Assembly: GCA_018434945.1 (NCBI GenBank)
Contig: JAHDOI010000029.1
Span: 1 to 64,000 of the forward strand
Direction of reading: 5' to 3'
DNA length: 64,000 nt
Source of the DNA: Selenomonadales bacterium
GTDB lineage: Bacteria > Bacillota > Negativicutes > Sporomusales > UBA7701
A model generated the notes under the pieces. The model was not told where the DNA came from. It saw nothing but the letters and a program-made list of their open reading frames with translations, and searched no databases. Of this stretch, positions 59,848 to 64,000 are shown one piece after another (position 1 is the stretch's first letter; each line of letters opens with the position of its first letter). The translations under genes and the position numbers were made by a program.

Positions 59848-61407
59848 CTATCGCTTTTTTTCCCCAATAGACAGTCCGTGTTTACGCAGTTTCTTGAGAA
59901 CGGCGGTGTGGGAGAGGCCGAGCACGGCCCCGATCTGCCGCGAAGTACGGTAGCGTTTTAGGGCTTGCAGCAGCACTTCCCGCTCCACCTCGTCCAACGT
60001 TTCCTCCAGCGGACGTTCGGGAACGGCTGGGCCGCGCGGCAGGGGGATTTGACCATGGTCGAGGACGACATGGCTTGTGAGGATAATCTTGTCGCTGACG
60101 ATGTTGACCGCCCGCTCGATGACGTTTTCCAGCTCGCGGATGTTGCCTGGCCAGTGGTAGGCGGTCAGCTTGGCGAGCGCCGTCTCGCTGATGGCGTCGA
60201 CGGGCTTCTGGAGCTTGGCGGCGAACCTCTTCAGAAAGTACTGCGCGAGGATGGGGATAACCTCCTGCCGTTCACGTAAAGGCGGGAGAAAAAGGGGGAT
60301 GACGTTGAGCCGGTAATAAAGGTCTTCGCGAAAGGCGCCTTTGGCGATCATCTCTTCGAGATGGCGGTTAGTTGCCGCCAGTATCCTGACATTTACGGTA
60401 TTCTCCCGCGTTCCGCCCAGGCGGCGGACTTTGCCGTCCTGCAGCACCCGCAGCAGCTTGGCCTGGAGGTGGGACGACAGTTCGCCGATCTCGTCGAGGA
60501 AGAGGGTGCCGTTGTTGGCAAACTCGAACAACCCCTGCTTGCCGCCCTTGACCGCACCGGTGAAAGAGCCTTCCTCGTAGCCGAACAGTTCGCTCTCCAG
60601 CAGCGTGTCGGGGACGGCCGCGCAATTAAGGGGCACGAACACCTTGTCGGCCCGCGGCGAAGCGGCATGGATGGCGCGGGCGAATAACTCCTTGCCGGTG
60701 CCCGTCTCGCCGCGGATAAGCACGGTGGAGTCGCCGCGGGCGATGGTTTCCGCCACCGCGACCACCTGGCGCATGGCGGCGCTGGTATATAGTATCTCGT
60801 CGAAGGTGAACGTCATCTGTCCGGTCACGGTATAGACGAGTTCCCGCACATCGCTGATATCCTTGAGGACGGCCACCGCGCCGATAATCCGGCCCCGCGC
60901 GCCCATGATGGGGCGGCCGCTGGCCAGATAGTGGCTCTTCGTCCGTTCGAGGACGATCTCGCGGTTGTTGTAGACCGCTCCCGTCCGCAGCGTCTCCAAC
61001 AGAGGCAGGTCGGGGGAGATCTTGGCCAGGGGGCGGCCGATCACTTCCTGGTAGGGGAGGCGGACGATCGTTTCCGCCGCCGGGTTATAGTGGGTAACCT
61101 CGCCGTGGTGATTTATAGCGACGATGCCCTCGCCCACCGAGGCTAGCACCGCCTTGATCTGCTCGGCCTTCTCCTGGTGGGGCATAAGATCGATCTCGAC
61201 CGCGTCGATGACCTGGGGGATGGATTTGAGGGCGGCAAGGACGGAGGCCTTGTCGTCCGGCACGGTCATCTCCGTTTCCAGAAAAACGGTGTTGGGCTCG
61301 ACCTCCATCGTCAGGATATTGAAACGGCGGGCGGCCAGCACCTGCGAGATATCGAGCACCAGACCGACCCGGTCGATATTGGGGATGCGCAGACGGAGCA
61401 GCTGCAT
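59848..61407 (-). CDS. Sigma-54-dependent activator with ACT and PAS domains (TyrR-like)
   Basis: A 519-residue enhancer-binding protein: ACT domain (about residues 1-75; LRIPNIDRVGLVLDIS) for small-ligand sensing, PAS (about 82-190), AAA+ (about 205-435) with GETGTGKE and the sigma-54-contact loop as GSFTGA, then a Fis-like HTH (RTSRQIGAVLGLSHTAVLKKL). The domain order is that of TyrR, but unlike TyrR the GSFTGA loop is intact, so it should act with RpoN. Amino acid ligand inferred. ATG 61407; no clear sigma-54 promoter adjoins it. Confidence 0.9.
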   Translation of the reverse strand: MQLLRLRIPNIDRVGLVLDISQVLAARRFNILTMEVEPNTVFLETEMTVPDDKASVLAALKSIPQVIDAVEIDLMPHQEKAEQIKAVLASVGEGIVAINHHGEVTHYNPAAETIVRLPYQEVIGRPLAKISPDLPLLETLRTGAVYNNREIVLERTKSHYLASGRPIMGARGRIIGAVAVLKDISDVRELVYTVTGQMTFTFDEILYTSAAMRQVVAVAETIARGDSTVLIRGETGTGKELFARAIHAASPRADKVFVPLNCAAVPDTLLESELFGYEEGSFTGAVKGGKQGLFEFANNGTLFLDEIGELSSHLQAKLLRVLQDGKVRRLGGTRENTVNVRILAATNRHLEEMIAKGAFREDLYYRLNVIPLFLPPLRERQEVIPILAQYFLKRFAAKLQKPVDAISETALAKLTAYHWPGNIRELENVIERAVNIVSDKIILTSHVVLDHGQIPLPRGPAVPERPLEETLDEVEREVLLQALKRYRTSRQIGAVLGLSHTAVLKKLRKHGLSIGEKKR

Positions 61408-61559
61408 CGGCGGACGTCCTTCCCGAAAGGAATAATATTACAGAATTAAACAGCGGTCAGGCATAATCCTTCGCCTGGTACAACTTTTTTTGCCGGCGTG
61501 GTATACTAGACGGTGAAATGGTAGTATAAACCAAACACGGATTTTTATGAGACGGTGAT

Positions 61560-62546
61560 ATGATGCATCTCAAGGAAATCGGCGAATTCGGCCTCATTGA
61601 CCGCATAAAGGAAGGCGCCATCGTCGAGCCGGCCGACGTCGTGGTGGGGATCGGCGACGATGCCGCCGCGTATCGCCCGGGGCAGGGGCTGCTGCAACTG
61701 ATCACGACCGACATGCTGGTCGAAAACGTCCACTTCCTGCTCGATAAAACGACGCCCTGGCAGCTCGGGTACAAGGCGATCGCCGTCAACCTCAGCGATA
61801 TCGCCGCCATGGGCGGCCGCCCGCGGCAAGCCGTCGTCTCCGTCGGCCTGCCCGCACACCTGCCGGTGGAGTTCGTCATCGACCTATATCAGGGAATGAA
61901 AGAAATCTGCCGCGAGTTTGCCGTCAACATCATCGGCGGCGACACCGTCGCCAGCCCCCGCGGGCTGGTCGTCAACGCCGCCGTCACCGGCGAAGTGGCC
62001 CCGGCCGGCCTTTTGAGGCGCTCCGGGTCCCGACCCGGCGATCTTGTCGTGGTCACAGGCACCCTCGGTGATTCGGCCTGCGGTCTCGACCTTATCCGCG
62101 CACCGGGCTGGGAGGAGCATGAATTCGCCTGGCCGCTCGTCACCGCCCACCTTACGCCGCGCCCGCAGATCGCCACCGGCCTGCGGCTGGCCGGCTGGGG
62201 AGCCACCAGCGCCGACGACATCAGCGACGGCCTTGCCAGCGAGGCCAACGAACTCGCCAAAGCCGGCGGGGTCGGCATAAAAATCTACGCCGACCGTATC
62301 CCCCTTTCCCCGCAGCTTGTCGAGGCGGCGGCCCTCCTCGGCCGGCAGCCGCTGGAATACGCCCTGTTCGGCGGCGAAGATTTCGAGCTTGTGTTCACCA
62401 TCGGTCCGGAAAAGTTCGAGCGGATCACCTACCGCGGCGGCCTCACGGTAGTCGGCGAGGTTACCGGCCAGGAGCACGGCGTCTCGCTTGTCGCCGGCGG
62501 CGCAGCCACTCCCCTTGAACCCCGCGGCTACAACCATTTTCGCTAA
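61560..62546 (+). CDS. thiL: Thiamine-monophosphate kinase
   Basis: Phosphorylates TMP to the active cofactor TPP. The 328 aa show VVGIGDDAAAYRP, TTDMLVENVHF, AVNLSDIAAMGGRP, GGDTVASP and SDGLASE, the ATP/Mg-binding motifs of the family. ATG 61560 or 61563, with a weak GACGGTGA upstream. It heads thiL-tsaE-tsaB-rimI, a common clostridial order. Confidence 0.95.
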   Translation: MMHLKEIGEFGLIDRIKEGAIVEPADVVVGIGDDAAAYRPGQGLLQLITTDMLVENVHFLLDKTTPWQLGYKAIAVNLSDIAAMGGRPRQAVVSVGLPAHLPVEFVIDLYQGMKEICREFAVNIIGGDTVASPRGLVVNAAVTGEVAPAGLLRRSGSRPGDLVVVTGTLGDSACGLDLIRAPGWEEHEFAWPLVTAHLTPRPQIATGLRLAGWGATSADDISDGLASEANELAKAGGVGIKIYADRIPLSPQLVEAAALLGRQPLEYALFGGEDFELVFTIGPEKFERITYRGGLTVVGEVTGQEHGVSLVAGGAATPLEPRGYNHFR

Positions 62547-62558
62547 AGGGAGCAAACA

Positions 62559-63029
62559 ATGCTGACAATAAAAACCCACGACCCTGACGCCACGTTTGCG
62601 TGCGGCCGCACTCTCGGCCGGCTGCTGGCGGCCGGCGACGTCCTCTGCCTGACCGGCGACCTGGGGGCCGGCAAAACCGTCCTCGTCCAGGGCATAGCCG
62701 CCGGCCTCGACATCGGCGATGACGTAACCAGCCCGACCTTCACCATCCTGCAGGTATACGAAACCGGGCGCCTGCCCCTCTATCACTTCGACCTTTACCG
62801 GCTGGACAACGAAAACCAGCTCGACGATATCGGCTTCGCCGATTATACCGGCGGCGACGGCGTGGCCGTCGTCGAGTGGGCGGACAAGTTCCCCGCCGCC
62901 ATGCCGGACGAGCATCTTCTCATCGAACTGACAGGCGGCGCCGGCGGCGAATCGGACCGCCTCATCGAACTGACGCCGGTGGGCGGGCGATACCGCCTTA
63001 TGTGCGAGGAGCTGAGCGACAAATGCTGA
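62559..63029 (+). CDS. tsaE: tRNA threonylcarbamoyladenosine biosynthesis ATPase TsaE
   Basis: ATPase helper of the t6A37 tRNA modification complex. The 156 aa contain Walker A GDLGAGKTVLVQG, SPTFTILQVY, HFDLYRL and VVEWADKF. AAGGGAG precedes ATG 62559. It overlaps tsaB by seven bases. Confidence 0.95.
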   Translation: MLTIKTHDPDATFACGRTLGRLLAAGDVLCLTGDLGAGKTVLVQGIAAGLDIGDDVTSPTFTILQVYETGRLPLYHFDLYRLDNENQLDDIGFADYTGGDGVAVVEWADKFPAAMPDEHLLIELTGGAGGESDRLIELTPVGGRYRLMCEELSDKC

Positions 63030-63727
63030 TACTGGCCCTGGACACCGCCACGCTGGTATCGAGCGTGGCCCTGGCCGGCCCCGGAAGACTGCTGGCCGAG
63101 CTCACCATCCAGACGAAAAAGACCCACTCCGAACGGCTCATGCCGCATATCGAACAGCTTCTCGCCCTCGCCGACACGGACAAATCCGCCGTCGGCGCCA
63201 TCGCCGCCAGCATCGGACCGGGCTCGTTCACCGGCCTGAGGATCGGCCTGGCGACAGCCAAAGCTCTGGCTTACGCCCTCAATATCCCGATAGTCGGCGT
63301 ACCCACCCTGGCCGCGCTGGCCTACGGCTGTCCCGTTCCCGGAGCAATCCTCGCGCCCACCATGGACGCCCAGAAAGGCAACATCTATATAGCCCTCTAC
63401 CGGTGGCTGGCCGGCAGCCTCGACGAAGTCGCGCCGCCGGCCGTCATGACCCGCGACGCTGCCGCCGCCCTGCTGTCAGCACGCCCTGAGCCGGCACTGG
63501 TCCTCGGCGAAGCGGCCGAACTCTACGCCGACACCTTCCGCCAGGCGGGGGTCGCCCTGGCCGAGCCTCACGTCGCCATGCCGCGGGCCGGCAGCGTCGC
63601 CCTGCTTGGTGCCAGGCTCCTCGCCGGCGGCGAACCACACGACGTCATGGCCCTCGAACCCTTATACATAAGACGGTCGGAAGCGGAGGAACTATGGGAG
63701 AAACGACAGGGCTGCCGGCCGCGCTGA
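63023..63727 (+). CDS. tsaB: tRNA threonylcarbamoyladenosine biosynthesis protein TsaB
   Basis: ASKHA-fold partner of TsaD in t6A synthesis, 234 aa. It has ILALDTATLVSSVALA, THSERLMPHIEQLL, GPGSFTGLRIGLATAKALA and PTMDAQKGNIYIALY. ATG 63023 lies inside the tsaE end. The rimI gene begins within its 3' end. Confidence 0.95.
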   Translation: MLILALDTATLVSSVALAGPGRLLAELTIQTKKTHSERLMPHIEQLLALADTDKSAVGAIAASIGPGSFTGLRIGLATAKALAYALNIPIVGVPTLAALAYGCPVPGAILAPTMDAQKGNIYIALYRWLAGSLDEVAPPAVMTRDAAAALLSARPEPALVLGEAAELYADTFRQAGVALAEPHVAMPRAGSVALLGARLLAGGEPHDVMALEPLYIRRSEAEELWEKRQGCRPR

Positions 63728-64000
63728 ACATCCGTGCGATGGAAATGACCGACATTGACGCCGTACTGGCTGTGGAAGAGGCGTCGTTCATCACCCCCTG
63801 GTCCCGGTCGGCGTTCGTCGCCGAGGTGGAGGACAACGACCTCGCCTGCTACCTTGTCGCTGAAGCCGGGGGGAAAGTCGTCGGTTACGCCGGCATGTGG
63901 GTAATCCTCGACGAAGCCCACGTCACCAACGTCGCCCTGCTGCCGGCCTGCCGCGGACAGGGTCTGGGAATGAGGCTTATGAATGCGCTGTGCCGGATCG
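63694..64000 (+). CDS. rimI: Ribosomal protein S18-alanine N-acetyltransferase (partial)
   Basis: The first 102 residues of a GNAT acetyltransferase, cut by the window end. Visible are IRAMEMTDIDAVLAVEEASF, TPWSRSAFVAEV, VGYAGMWVILDEAHVTNVAL and the acetyl-CoA loop CRGQGLGMRLM. ATG 63694 has GGAGG five bases upstream and overlaps tsaB. tsaB-rimI adjacency is typical. Confidence 0.92.
   Translation, partial: MGETTGLPAALNIRAMEMTDIDAVLAVEEASFITPWSRSAFVAEVEDNDLACYLVAEAGGKVVGYAGMWVILDEAHVTNVALLPACRGQGLGMRLMNALCRI

Overview
The window reads as a chromosomal segment of an anaerobic, endospore-forming, GC-rich Firmicute. The spore genes are a tricistronic gerA-type germination operon, an alpha/beta-type small acid-soluble spore protein, spore photoproduct lyase, a GerMN lipoprotein and a CwlD-like amidase. 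Anaerobic traits are a DsrM/DsrK-like membrane redox pair, an oxygen-sensitive 2-hydroxyacyl-CoA-dehydratase-like protein with its activase, a siroheme reductase-like protein, a TorD-type chaperone with MoeA, and a CoA-disulfide reductase. The gene set resembles Sporomusaceae (Negativicutes) most, but a Peptococcaceae-type clostridium is not excluded; this is judgement by eye, with no search behind it.

Layout: 0-6.6 kb has a hairpin-rich tract, a chemoreceptor, an EVE protein, the DsrMK-like pair and a YitT protein. 6.7-14.1 kb has the germination operon, spermidine synthase, an M29 aminopeptidase and a 2-hydroxyacid dehydrogenase. 14.1-19 kb holds tRNA-Asn/Glu/Val, a LUD-domain protein, a frameshifted potassium channel, an MFS exporter, a 31-residue membrane micropeptide with its own promoter and terminator, and tRNA-Arg(CCG). 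From 20.8 to 30.3 kb the order thioesterase-murI-rph-rdgB-phosphodiesterase recalls B. subtilis ysmA-racE-rph-ysnA-ysnB, but six genes sit between murI and rph: a membrane protein, a CofE-like ligase, a dehydratase/activase pair bracketed by two copies of a palindromic repeat, a hydantoinase A-like protein and a histone-deacetylase-like amidohydrolase.

30.3-37.4 kb is regulatory: a GlnK/GlnL-like two-component pair, a GntR/FCD repressor, a near-perfect sigma-54 promoter driving a 63-residue Cys/His protein, a sigma-54 activator with an N-terminal Rossmann domain, and a two-subunit fumarase. 37.4-44.2 kb has three tRNAs, a soluble chemoreceptor, ferritin behind a PerR-like box, a DJ-1/PfpI protein, a QueG-like Fe-S protein, the siroheme protein and an MFS permease. 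44.4-64 kb carries torD-moeA, CoA-disulfide reductase-rhodanese, a rhomboid protease, splB, acpS-nnrED, mazEF, a competence-type metallo-beta-lactamase lipoprotein, amidase and gerMN, a TPP riboswitch with thiC, alr, a second sigma-54 activator (ACT-PAS-AAA-HTH), and thiL-tsaE-tsaB-rimI, the last cut by the window end.

The most original items are the sigma-54 micro-operon beside the Rossmann-PAS-AAA activator, the 31-residue membrane peptide gene, the repeat-bracketed dehydratase/activase pair inside an otherwise conserved neighbourhood, and a spore photoproduct lyase whose catalytic cysteine appears relocated.
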